Below are positions 26,845-36,317 of a stretch of DNA of 59,149 bases, piece by piece; the stretch's first letter is position 1; each line of letters begins with the position of its first letter. The stretch comes from SAR202 cluster bacterium (GTDB lineage Bacteria; Chloroflexota; Dehalococcoidia; Lucifugimonadales; UBA1123): assembly GCA_030752795.1 (NCBI GenBank), contig JASMDM010000024.1, forward strand, positions 1 through 59,149. The letters run 5' to 3'. Both the position numbers and the translations under genes were made by a program. Under the pieces are notes generated by a model. The model was not told where the DNA came from, made no database searches, and was given only the letters and a program-made list of their open reading frames with translations.

Positions 26845-27786
26845 ATGCAACAAACCCAGATAGAACGAGACCTCCTGGGAATTCGGGATCGCCCGCCTGT
26901 GGTCCGAGAGATCGTGGCCGCGTGGAAGTTCACGAGACGCTATCCGACCGTGCCTATAGTCATACTTTCCGCCCTCATATTCATTGGTGTGTTCGCTCCT
27001 GCCCTCGCCCCCCATGACGCGAGATCCGGCGGGATCCGCGATCGGCATCTGCCTCCAGCGTGGGGAACTCTTGATGACGGTTACACGGTCAAGATCGGCG
27101 ACACCGACCATATCCTCGGAACGGACCACGCAGGGCGCGACGTCATGTCCCGCCTGTTCTTTGGTGCACGAATCTCGTTGGTGGTCGCCGGCATCGCGCT
27201 GACCAGCGGCTTCTTTATTGGGACCACCATGGGCATTACCAGCGGTTACGCCGGAGGATGGTGGGACGAAATCGTAACCCGAATTGTCGATATATTCGCT
27301 GCGCTGCCATTCCTGATGATGGCGCTCGTTGCAACGATGATGTTCGGACAGAGCCTCAGATTGCTTTTGGTGTTGATGGCATTGCTCGCATGGGTCCCGT
27401 TCGTGAGGGTGACTCGAAGCCAGACATTGGTCATAAAGAACGAACCGTACGTGGACCTGGCTCGCGTTGCGGGGGCCTCTCTCCCGCGAATCATCCTGCG
27501 GCATATACTGCCCGGCGTGCTAAGCACCGCGGTCGTGATTGCGACGTTGAGCGTTGGGTCGCTGATCCTGGCGGAAGCGGCATTAAGCTTCCTTGGCGCA
27601 GGGGTCCCGTCACCGACACCCACGTGGGGCGCCATGGTTCAGGAGGGTAGAAACTACCTCACCACAGCCTGGTGGCCAACAGTCTTCCCTGGCGTGGCAA
27701 TATTCCTGACTGTGATGTCGCTGAACTTCACCGGTGACTGGCTCCGGGACCGGCTGGATCCGCGCCTCAGGCAGATTATGGACTAG
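26845..27786 (+). CDS. ABC transporter permease, DppC/OppC type
   Basis: Protein of 313 aa with an N-terminal cytoplasmic segment, a first helix, an outside loop with HILGTDHAGRDVMSRLFFGAR (typical DppC/OppC signature region) and the permease EAA loop PYVDLARVAGASLPRIILRH. It starts 12 bases after the DppB-type gene, so they are cotranscribed. No DppD or DppF ATPase gene follows; the ATPases must be encoded elsewhere or shared. Confidence 0.9.
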   Translation: MQQTQIERDLLGIRDRPPVVREIVAAWKFTRRYPTVPIVILSALIFIGVFAPALAPHDARSGGIRDRHLPPAWGTLDDGYTVKIGDTDHILGTDHAGRDVMSRLFFGARISLVVAGIALTSGFFIGTTMGITSGYAGGWWDEIVTRIVDIFAALPFLMMALVATMMFGQSLRLLLVLMALLAWVPFVRVTRSQTLVIKNEPYVDLARVAGASLPRIILRHILPGVLSTAVVIATLSVGSLILAEAALSFLGAGVPSPTPTWGAMVQEGRNYLTTAWWPTVFPGVAIFLTVMSLNFTGDWLRDRLDPRLRQIMD

Positions 27787-28196
27787 GACTCCGCCTAGCT
27801 CGTCGATCCGCCTCCGGATATATCGTGGCATGCCGGAGTTGCCGCACGTTCTGTGCGCTCATCGTCGTTGAGTAGATGGCGCCAGCGGACACGATTAACC
27901 CACAGAATTCGGCGGCGAACCGCGCCTTGAGTCCCTGGTATGTTGACGTTCGTCACGTCGCCGCGCTTCTCGGGTGTCGGCTGCGCAACTGGCTTGCCAC
28001 GGCTGACCCGGACACGCCGCCGCAAGAAGTCCATGCTGATCACCATCAGTGTTAGTGGCTTAAAAGGGCTCGGTCGAGTCGTGCCGCCTCTTCAAACGTG
28101 TAGGCAAGTGTGCCCGGCGAGTTGCGCTATGGGGCACCGCGTTCTGGGCTCGGGAACTCTTCACTCGAACCGGACCCCGCGGTCTTTTGGCGGATC
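27787..28196. other. Intergenic region downstream of the transporter
   Basis: About 400 bases between convergent genes. No reading frame, repeat or terminator that I can support was found. Confidence 0.35.
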
Positions 28197-28652
28197 CTAG
28201 ACCTCCCGGTGTCGCAGCGCCCGATACATGTACAGCGCAGCGGCCGCGGTGTTCGCGCTGAGCACCGCCGCGGTCACCATTTTAGTAAGCATGTCACTGG
28301 TGGAGATGACCGGTACCCTGTATACCCCGCCAAACAAAGCGTGGTACGTGTAAACACCCCAAATCTCAAGAACCAACCAAGTGACCACCACGGCTGCTGC
28401 CACTGTTAGAAGTGCACTCAGCCAGTGCACTCTGCGTGAGCTCTGTGTATTCCACCATGCTACCGCTGCCCCCATGCCTGCCCCTCCTCCTGCCATGGCC
28501 GCCTGCACCAGGAAGAACAGGGCTGAGTCCGAATTCGGCGTTTGAATAGAGTCACGAATCACAGACCACGAGCCGAAGCCGAGTATTGCAGCCAAAAATA
28601 GCCCTAAGAATCCGCGGGCAGTCACGATGATTAGCAGCTCAGTGTTTAACAT
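28197..28652 (-). CDS. Small multi-pass membrane protein, unknown function
   Basis: Protein of about 151 aa from the ATG at 28652, with four predicted membrane helices (roughly residues 4-28, 42-66, 75-97 and 115-140) and short loops. It has a Gly/Ala-rich second helix (AMAGGGAGMGAAVAWW). No family recognised. No clear ribosome-binding site at this start. A similar four-helix orphan is at 50369-50809, but I see no sequence similarity between them. Confidence 0.6.
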   Translation of the reverse strand: MLNTELLIIVTARGFLGLFLAAILGFGSWSVIRDSIQTPNSDSALFFLVQAAMAGGGAGMGAAVAWWNTQSSRRVHWLSALLTVAAAVVVTWLVLEIWGVYTYHALFGGVYRVPVISTSDMLTKMVTAAVLSANTAAAALYMYRALRHREV

Positions 28653-29232
28653 TTGCACTTGTCGTTTCTCGGCCTTCGACGAACCGCCGCGACACACGTA
28701 GTTTACAGATCAAATCGCGCACTTCCAGACCTGGTGATGTAGCCGGGTGGCTTCGGGTGTCAGATGCCACCGACAACATTACCATGACGGCAGACCCAAT
28801 GGCGAACGAGATCGAGAACACTGGAGATAGACCTAGCATCTACGAACTGCGAACCGCGAACTGCGCGAGACTAAGCGCTCCCGACGCCATCGTCCGGCTT
28901 GATCGACACGTGAATCCCGGCACGGTGCAATCACGCGCGTCTTCGTTTTGCTGTTGACCAATGTGCACGTTTGGCATAGTATGTCAACGGTTTCGCAACT
29001 GAAAATTATTCTCGTACGTGACACCCTGAACTGGTCGTGAAGTGTGATGAACTTAACCCCATGCGACCACACATGACGTCGAGTCGGCGACTGAACCGAA
29101 TGAATGGCACGCCATGGATCAATCGTTCACGCGGCAAAGGAAGCTTTGGACTCGTACCGTGCAATACATCAGCAAGAAAACCGGAATTCGGCGCAGATCT
29201 GGCAAGTCGATTTGGGCTTGAGCTCAGAGTTG
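28653..29232. other. Divergent intergenic region before the subtilase gene
   Basis: About 580 bases without a convincing gene. It contains the promoter at 28954-28982. Small reading frames here have no ribosome-binding sites or protein-like composition. Confidence 0.4.
28954..28982 (+). promoter_or_regulatory. Promoter upstream of the subtilase gene
   Basis: TTGACC (28954-28959) and TAGTAT (28977-28982) with a 17-base spacer. The predicted leader of about 240 bases before the subtilase ATG is long. Confidence 0.5.
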
Positions 29233-32200
29233 ATGACCCGAATCGCGAGATTGGCCTTGCTGGCGTTGGCCGTCTTTGGTATGGCGATGTTAGCCACGCC
29301 AACGTCGATTTTGGGAGATGATGGCGATCCCGAATCGGCGCCGCTTGGTGCGCCGGACGTGATGCCGTCAAAACCCAAGTATCCCCGCCTCGACTCTCAG
29401 TTGAACCAGATCGTGGACAAGCTCGGGCAGGCAACACCGCGATCTTTGGCAGAATCTGCGCCCATCTCCCAAGGATTGTCGGTGGCAGTGACCGTGCGAC
29501 TGTCCGATAACGTCGAATCGCTCGTCGAATTCTTGGACGCCAATGCTGCGACCGTAGCAAACGTCGGCTCCGACTACATCAAATCGGACGTCCCAGTGAC
29601 CTTGTTAACGGCACTGGCTGAACAAGACGGTGTGCTGTGGGTTCAGACGATAGTTCCGCCCCAGGCGGCTGTCACAAGCCAAGGAGCGGCTCTTCATCGC
29701 TCGCCAATATGGACCGCGCGCGGATACATGGGCTCCGGTGTCAAGGTTGGAGTCATTGATGTCGGGTTCATCGGGTACAGCGCACTCATGGGCACGGAGT
29801 TGCCCGCCACGGTCGTCGCTCGCTGTTACACGTCGGTCGGAGTGTTTACGTCGGACGTCTCTGATTGCGAAGCCGACAACGTGCATGGGACTGGCGTGAC
29901 CGAGGCCGTAATAGACATGACATCAGATGCCAATCTTTACGTATCCAACCCGATGTCTGCGGCTGACCTGCAATCTGCCACTGCCTGGATGGTCTCGCGA
30001 GGCGTCACGGTCATCAATCACTCGGTCGTTTGGGGTTGGGACGGATCTGGTGATGGTACATCGGTGTATAGCAACAGCCCGCTGAAGACGGCTGGATCGA
30101 GTTCACTGGCAACACCGAATTCAACGGCGTGTTTTTGGCAGCTGGAACTACATTTCAAGCACAGATGCGATGGGGTGACACGTGGGGAGCGGCAACCGAT
30201 GACATTGATTTATGGCTGACAGACGTCAATTCTGATCTAGTTGTCGGGAGCTTCAACGAGCAGTCGGGTTTGAACGGTCGAGACCCCGTTGAGTTCCTCA
30301 CGTACACTGCCGCTTCGACTGGCTGGTACTTCCTGCGGATGGAACATTTCGCCGGCGGCACTCCTTCTTGGGTTCAGGTAATGTCTCTGTCAGGTCGAGC
30401 CCTTCAAACTGCCACGGCAAACCGCAGTATTCGCTCACCGGGTGACAGTTCGAACGTCGGCATGCTCGCGGTTGGCGCCTCGAATTGGGCGACGCCGACC
30501 GCGATCGAATCGTTCAGCAGCCAAGGTCCCACGATCGACGGCCGTGTCAAACCTGACATCGTTGGAGCGGACGGAGGCGACGCTGTGTCGTACCCGGGGG
30601 GATTCTTCGGCACGAGCCCCAGGCCTCGCCGCACGTAGCTGGGCTGGCGGCTCTGGTGCTGCAACAATTCCCGAGCTTCATGCCTGCCCAGGTCGCGTCA
30701 TATCTGAAAACCAACGCCTATCCCAGGAACTCCGTCCCGAACAACACCTGGGGACACGGGTTGGCACGGCTGCCGTCGCTCGTGCCCGGCGCCCCGGCGA
30801 ACGTCATCGCGGCGCCTGGCGCGAGTCAGGCTTCCGTGAGTTGGAGCGCGCCAACCGCCGACGGGGGGAGCTCGATCACCCAATACAGGGTCACTTCGGA
30901 CCCCGACGGGAAAACCGCGACAGTCAGCGGCGCCTTTTCAAGCACCTTGATCACAGGACTCACGAATGGCACGCCGTACACGTTCACTGTGGAAGCTGCC
31001 AACGCGATCGGAACGAGCACGGCTTCGACCGCGTCCAACTCGGTCACGCCGGTGACAATCCCCGACCCGCCAACCAACGTCATGGCCACCTCAACGAACG
31101 CTCAAGCGACGGTGACCTGGACCGCACCAGCGTCGGACGGCGGCAGTCCCATCTTGTTCAACACTGTTACGTCCGCTCCGAGCAGCCATATGCAACGACT
31201 ACGGCCGCCAACACCACCGCAACGGTCACCGGATTGACCAACGGCACGGAGTACGCGTTCTCGGTTACAGCCACAAACGCGGTTGGCACGAGCCCTACGG
31301 CAACCTCGTCCAACGCGGTTACGCCCGCGACACTGCCCGACGCCCCGACCAACGTCTCGGCAACAGCGGCCAACGTTCAGGCAACCGTGACATGGACGGC
31401 GTCCGCATCAGACGGCGGAAGCCCAATAATCCGAAGTACGGTGACATCGGACCCTGGAGGGTTCATCGCCACCACGACTGCCACCAGCACAACCGCAACC
31501 GTAACCGGTCTGACCAACAACACGCCTTACACGTTCACTGTTACAGCGACGAACGCCGTTGGCACAGGTCCTGCCTCGGCGTCGTCCAACGCCGTCACAC
31601 CGACCGATGTACCCGGCATTCCTTCGAACGTCGTATCCGCCCGCGGCGACGCCCAGGCAACGGTGACGTGGACGGCGGCCTCGGACGGGGCGGCGGACCG
31701 ATCACGAAATACACGGTGACCGCGAATCCCGATGGCAAGATTGCCACCACTACGAGCGCCGTGTTGACCGCGATTGTCGCGGGCCTGACAAACGGCACGT
31801 CGTACACATTTACCGTGACCGCCACCAACGCCGTCGGAACGGGCGCGCCATCACTCCCGTCCAACTCGGTGACTCCGGCCGCGTCGCCGGGTCCGCCTAC
31901 GAATGTGGCCGCAGCGGGCGGCGTCGGTCTGGCTCTCGTGACCTGGCAAGCGCCAGTGTTCAATGGCGGGAGCCCGATTACCCAGTACCAGGTTACGTCC
32001 AGTCCCGGTACCAAAACCGCACCGGGTTCGTCGGGCGTGCTTTCCACTCGGGTGTTTGGCCTCAACACCGGGACCAACTACACGTTCGTCGTAACGGCGT
32101 CCAACGCCGTCGGAACGAGCTCGTCCTCGACGGCGTCGAATTCGATTCTGCCGGTCAACGGCTCACCGACGGTGACGGCGTCAAGCACGGCTTTCGTGGA

Positions 32201-32863
32201 GGGGTCGGCGGGGGTTCATCAGCTCGCCACGTTTACCGATGTCGAGATCGACCAGGCCCACACCGCGACCATAGACTGGGCGATGGTTCGACCAGCACGG
32301 GCATAGTCATAGAGTCTGCGGGCTCAGGGGCTGTGTCGGGGTCGCACGTCTATCCGGACGACGACGCTCACACCGTAACGGTGACGGTGATGGACGGTGT
32401 TGGCGGCGTTGACAGCGACAGCCTGACCGTCACGGTGAACAACGCTCCGCCGACGGTAAATATCGCATCACTTCAGACGCTGTCGCCCGATCTCATAGGG
32501 CTGGCTCCAGCGTCATACAACGACCTCGGAGCTTTCGACACTCATACGGCAATTATTGACTGGGGCGATGGCTCGACCACGACCGCGACCGTGATGGCGG
32601 CCAAGCGGGCGGTCATCGGGAGCCACCAGTACACCGGCGTCGGCTCCTTCACCATTACCGTCACAGTCACAGTCGACGACGGAGGTTCGGGGTCGAACTC
32701 GTTCTCGGTTGACATCACTACCGTGCCCACTGTGGTCGGCATCCCGTTCGTGGGCGCGTGGGGGCTCCTGCTGTTGGCGGGTCTATTTGGCCTCGGCGTG
32801 ATCTTCCGAGCGCGAAATTCTAGCCGGAACGCGCGGCGTACGTTCCTTGTTGGACGTCGGTAA
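29233..32863 (+). pseudogene. Frameshifted secreted subtilisin-like protease with Fn3 and PKD repeats
   Basis: Restored, this would be a protein of about 1210 aa. It starts with a signal peptide (MTRIARLALLALAVFG), then an S8 protease domain with the full triad context: Asp in GVIDVGFIG (near 29757), His in VHGTGVTE (near 29884) and Ser in GTS|QASPHVAG (near 30618). Five fibronectin type III repeats follow (about 30790-32155; each ends ATNAVGT..SNSVTP), then two PKD-like domains with IDWGDGST motifs (about 32160-32720) and a C-terminal hydrophobic segment (VGAWGLLLLAGLFGLG followed by RARNSSRNARR) resembling an IPTL-CTERM-type sorting signal. The reading frame changes near 30083, 30615, 31185, 31690 and 32285. 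Either the gene is decayed or the assembly has indels in C or G runs. Confidence 0.8.
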
Positions 32864-33557
32864 GGATCCGGGCGGCGCGCGCTGGATTGAAGACGCCGCA
32901 CGCGCAGGGCTTCGTCAAGAGTTCGGCGGCGCGGTCAACCGATATTTGGCCTGCGTTGACCATCGAGATCATCTTTCGGACCAGGTTGAAGCCCACCATC
33001 CCGTGGCCGCACATCGTGCTCAGCTCAAGCACTTCCGCGGACGGCAGCAGGTTCGTGCGACCGTGGAATCCCAGCGAGTGTTCGATCGTGTGGCGGACGA
33101 TGCCCGATTCGCGGGCAAGGCGATCGGTGTCGGCGTGGATGGCGTTGACGTTGACGCACAAGCCCAGTTCGGCGTCGTTGACGTCGCGAATGGCGCCGCC
33201 AAGCTTTTCGGCGCTGTCGAACACCGCGTGGGACTTGAGCGATCCGGAATCGCCGCCCTCCAGAAGCACCCGCTCCCACTCCTGGCGGGTCTCGTCCGTT
33301 GGCTGGCCGTCGCTATATTTGCGACCCGAAAATCGCCCGCGAAAAAGCTCGCCGATGAAACTCGGCTTCTTCCCTGATTCGTTGACGTGCCTGGTGAGGC
33401 CCATGTTGACCGGGCTGTGCTTCATCATGATCTCGATGAAACGACGTTGGGCCTGTTCGGACCCAACCCGATTGAACCCCTTCGCCGTCGTCGAGAAGAT
33501 AATGTAGTCCTGCTGTAGGGACTCGACGGTCCCTTGTCGGTGCATGGTGTTCGTCAT
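32820..33557 (-). CDS. Uncharacterised Cys-motif protein paired with a ferredoxin
   Basis: Protein of 245 aa with no family I can name. Four conserved-looking cysteines: Cys134, Cys183 in STMCGHGMVGFN, and Cys218/Cys220 in KPCACGVFNPARA. These could bind a metal or iron-sulfur centre. An N-terminal segment VNMGLTRHVNE resembles TNLGLARHIE near the end of the neighbouring ferredoxin-like protein. The ATG has GAGGAGG upstream and overlaps the ferredoxin gene's stop (ATGA), so the two are co-translated and probably work together. The C-terminal 15 codons overlap, on the opposite strand, the end of the subtilase reading frame. Confidence 0.75.
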   Translation of the reverse strand: MTNTMHRQGTVESLQQDYIIFSTTAKGFNRVGSEQAQRRFIEIMMKHSPVNMGLTRHVNESGKKPSFIGELFRGRFSGRKYSDGQPTDETRQEWERVLLEGGDSGSLKSHAVFDSAEKLGGAIRDVNDAELGLCVNVNAIHADTDRLARESGIVRHTIEHSLGFHGRTNLLPSAEVLELSTMCGHGMVGFNLVRKMISMVNAGQISVDRAAELLTKPCACGVFNPARAARILTDVQQGTYAARSG

Positions 33558-34378
33558 CGTGAAGCGACCTCCTCTTGAGGTTCGATGTGTCGGGCGAGTC
33601 CGAGGTTGGTCTTGCCGTTGGGCCGCATCGTGAAGCCCGCTTCGTGGACGATCGCCTCATACGGGACCTCGCCGTCGGGACCGCACCGTGCGTTGATGTC
33701 GATGCTGATGACGGTGTCGAGCTCGGGTGCGATGCCCTTGATGATCTCGAGAACGTCCGGAACACGCTCCAGCGGCATCATCGTCTCGAGGATGCATGAC
33801 AGGAACTTCTCGTTGAGCACGGTCGAGTCAAGGTCGCCGGTCGATTGGTCGGTCATCAGCACCGTGACAGGGTTGCTCTGCTCGAACGCGAGGTCATCGA
33901 CTCCCGCCAACGCCCGGGTGACTTTTTGGACTTCGGTGAAACGACATCCAACGCCCGGCCTGCCGAATTCGACGAGAACTCCGGCGGTACCGGGAGGGAT
34001 GCGATTCGTTGCATCGTTAGTCTTGATCTCCTCGGTGCCTCTACCCGTCACGCCGGTGCTTGGGTGCACTGAAACCGGATCGCTGAACTGCGCTCGGATC
34101 GACCTTGGCCATTCGAACTCCGGCCAGTAGAGGGCGCCCGTGGGGCAGACGTCGAGCGGATGGTCGTACTTCAGGTTGAAGAACCCGACCAGCTTGCGTG
34201 CAGAACGAACCAGCCAAGTCGGCGCGTCTTCGGAGCTCACGAAGCGAATGCACGCTCCACATTCCACGCACTCGTCCTGGTTGATGAACGCGCGATCCTG
34301 TTCTACGCGAATCGCTCCCATCGGGCAGACGGCCACGCAGTTGCCGCTGCCGACACACTTCGATCTATCTACGAGCAT
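33554..34378 (-). CDS. Ferredoxin-domain protein with uncharacterised C-terminal domain
   Basis: Protein of 274 aa. Residues 1-85 form a two-cluster ferredoxin: first motif CVGSGNCVAVCP (Cys8, Cys14, Cys18) and second CVECGACI (Cys37, Cys40, Cys43) with Cys78 in CPTGAL after a 34-residue insertion. The second cysteine of the first motif is Ser11, so cluster I is probably [3Fe-4S]-like and cluster II [4Fe-4S]. Residues about 125-274 match nothing I recognise (GVLVEFGRPGVGCRFTEVQ, then ISIDINARCGPDGEVPYEAI). The start has AAGGAGA upstream. Overlaps the next gene by 4 bases. Redox partner function is inferred only. Confidence 0.8.
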   Translation of the reverse strand: MLVDRSKCVGSGNCVAVCPMGAIRVEQDRAFINQDECVECGACIRFVSSEDAPTWLVRSARKLVGFFNLKYDHPLDVCPTGALYWPEFEWPRSIRAQFSDPVSVHPSTGVTGRGTEEIKTNDATNRIPPGTAGVLVEFGRPGVGCRFTEVQKVTRALAGVDDLAFEQSNPVTVLMTDQSTGDLDSTVLNEKFLSCILETMMPLERVPDVLEIIKGIAPELDTVISIDINARCGPDGEVPYEAIVHEAGFTMRPNGKTNLGLARHIEPQEEVASR

Positions 34379-34565
34379 CCCGTGTCTCCTTGCATAACAA
34401 ACCGGGCGCGCGCCGCGGCCGATCAGGTTCCGATCACGGCCCGTATCGCCTGAGCGCTATGGTACCCGTGCCATTTCCTCGACGCAACCAGCGCCGTATT
34501 TGCGCATGTTGACCGCATTGGGGGCCGTTGGTACACTCGCGGCTAACCAGCCTGGGGGATTGCAA

Positions 34566-35783
34566 ATGCCAAGCCAGACGATAACCGAAATCACTGTCGC
34601 TCCGATTCCTGTTCACTACCCAAAACAGGTCGGCAAAGTCGCGTTCGGGGACTACATCGGCAGCGAGCGCACCGAGTGGCTGGTGCGAGCGCGGACCGAC
34701 GGCGGCCTCGAGGGGCTCACGCTCGCCAACCGGTTCATGGGGCGGTTCACTTCCTTCGATTCTGCCACCGGCACTATGAGCGGATTGCTGGCGTTGCTTC
34801 GCGAGGTCTTCCTGGGATCGACGGTGGACGAGTTCCTCGAAGTGTCCGATGGTCGTGCCGTCGGCGTTCATGACGCCTACGTGCAAGCCTTTCAGACGCA
34901 CGGTTGGATGAGCATCCTCGCCTACGACCTTCTGGGTCGAGCGATGGGAGTATCGTGCGTCGACTTGCTTGGCGAGCGGCTCAAAGATCGAATCCCGGCG
35001 TACGACACCACACTGTTTTATCAGGACTTCGTAAACCCGGAGAAAGGCGCCGCCCAAGTCGCTGACGACGCTGCCGGTGCACGCAACGACGGGTACACGG
35101 CGTTCAAAATCAAGATTGGCAGGGTCGGACGTTGGATGACGCCGCAAGCGGGCTTGGAGCGCGACGTCGAGGTCGTGATGGCCGTCCGTGAGGCGGTCGG
35201 ACCGGACGCGACGGTCATGGTGGACGGCAACTTCGGCTACGACCATCGCCTGGATTTGCTCGAAGATTTCGTTCGTGAGACGCTCCCCGCCAAGCTATTT
35301 TGGATGGAGGAGATGGTCAGCGCGGATGTGGGTGACTATCGCACGATGCGGCGGATTCTGGATCGACTCGGATCGACCGCGTTGCTCGTGTGCGGCGAAG
35401 AAGACGGCCATCCGCCCGGCCAAGTGTTCGTCGACCTCGTGGGCAACGGTCTGATCGACGGTTACCAGCCCGACATCGTGGCCGCGGGCTTCTCGCGCTG
35501 GCACGAGCTCAAGCAATGGCTGGAGCCGGCAGGAGTACGTGCGCAACCGCGAAATTTCGGCAACGGAAATCTTGGCAGGCGCGCCGCGCTCGTGTTCGGG
35601 GCGTCGGCGCAGTCGTTCGTTTCCCTGGAGGACGAGCGCTTCCTGCCCAATGTCTACGCAGACGACGATGTCACTTTCCGGGATGGGGCGTATTCCGTGC
35701 CGACTGGCGACGGACTCGGATTGGCTGTCGACTCGGACGTCTACCAGCAGAAATACGCGGGACTCGAGGTGCGCATCACGTAA
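34566..35783 (+). CDS. Enolase-superfamily enzyme (mandelate racemase/muconate lactonizing type)
   Basis: Protein of 405 aa from the ATG at 34566. It has the capping N-terminal domain and the barrel with AFKIKIG (Lys181 and Lys183, catalytic KxK), metal ligands in VMVDGNFGYD (Asp220), WMEEM (Glu248 or Glu249) and a later CGEEDG. Such enzymes abstract the alpha proton of a carboxylate, usually dehydrating or racemising sugar acids. Substrate unknown. It is divergent from the ferredoxin pair and only distantly similar to the other superfamily member at 39724-40800. Confidence 0.88.
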   Translation: MPSQTITEITVAPIPVHYPKQVGKVAFGDYIGSERTEWLVRARTDGGLEGLTLANRFMGRFTSFDSATGTMSGLLALLREVFLGSTVDEFLEVSDGRAVGVHDAYVQAFQTHGWMSILAYDLLGRAMGVSCVDLLGERLKDRIPAYDTTLFYQDFVNPEKGAAQVADDAAGARNDGYTAFKIKIGRVGRWMTPQAGLERDVEVVMAVREAVGPDATVMVDGNFGYDHRLDLLEDFVRETLPAKLFWMEEMVSADVGDYRTMRRILDRLGSTALLVCGEEDGHPPGQVFVDLVGNGLIDGYQPDIVAAGFSRWHELKQWLEPAGVRAQPRNFGNGNLGRRAALVFGASAQSFVSLEDERFLPNVYADDDVTFRDGAYSVPTGDGLGLAVDSDVYQQKYAGLEVRIT

Positions 35784-35916
35784 TTTCCGGACGTCCGTGG
35801 AGCTTTCGATTGTCAAATACAGGGCTCTGAGGCGCCCATTATGGCAAGAAACGTTGAGAACAACGTATTGGGTCAATGACCGTAACGGCTCAAGCGACTC
35901 TTGCGTGTGGGCGGCC

Positions 35917-35962
35917 CTTCGACGGGTCCCGCCAACGCCGGGATCCCGATGCGTCGGGACTT
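35917..35962. repeat. Dispersed repeat with GGGATCxCGATGCGTCGGGA core, copy 1
   Basis: About 45 bases matching 47861-47902 with few differences. The shared core is CCGGGATC-C/G-CGATGCGTCGGGACT. Both copies are intergenic. Confidence 0.65.
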
Positions 35963-35999
35963 CCAAGTAACGGCGTCAAAATTGAATGCCTGCGGGGCG

Positions 36000-36232
36000 C
36001 CAGATTCTTCGGCTGCGGCCTCAGAATGACATTATGTTGGGGCGTCGTTGCTGCCTCATGCTTTGTCCGATCGTCGGACATAACGTTGCTCAGGGCGAAC
36101 GGGTTTGGCGCCGCGCTAAGCTCGCGACTCGAGGATGAAGGGTGGCGGCTCGGCTTGGCCCTGATGGCGATAAACAAATTAAGCGGCGCCGGAAAAAATG
36201 TGTCATTCAGAGGCCTCAGCCGAAGAATCTGG
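36000..36232. mobile_element. MITE-like element with 32-bp terminal inverted repeats
   Basis: Arm 36000-36031 (CCAGATTCTTCGGCTGCGGC...) is the reverse complement of arm 36201-36232 with two mismatches. They enclose 169 bases with no gene. The left arm and flank also match the repeat at 97-160. No transposase is encoded, so any movement would need one supplied elsewhere. It could instead be a large palindromic intergenic repeat. Confidence 0.55.
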
Positions 36233-36317
36233 TCGCTGATCAGGCGGTTTTGCCCATCAGACCCCGGATTCTTCGCCTTCCGCAAAAAGTGAAAACGACA
36301 AGCGGCGTTCGCGTCGC

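Larger units (their letters stand above)
35784..36317. other. Intergenic region rich in repeats
   Basis: Over 500 bases between convergent genes with no supported gene. It holds a block (35917-35962) resembling 47861-47902, the MITE-like inverted repeat (36000-36232), and a GCTCAGGGCGAACGG piece at about 36091-36105 related to the repeat at 47977-48004. Confidence 0.6.

Noticed and set aside
30790-32155. Tandem DNA repeat array
   Set aside because: The periodicity is that of Fn3 protein modules; the DNA copies are too diverged for a simple repeat.
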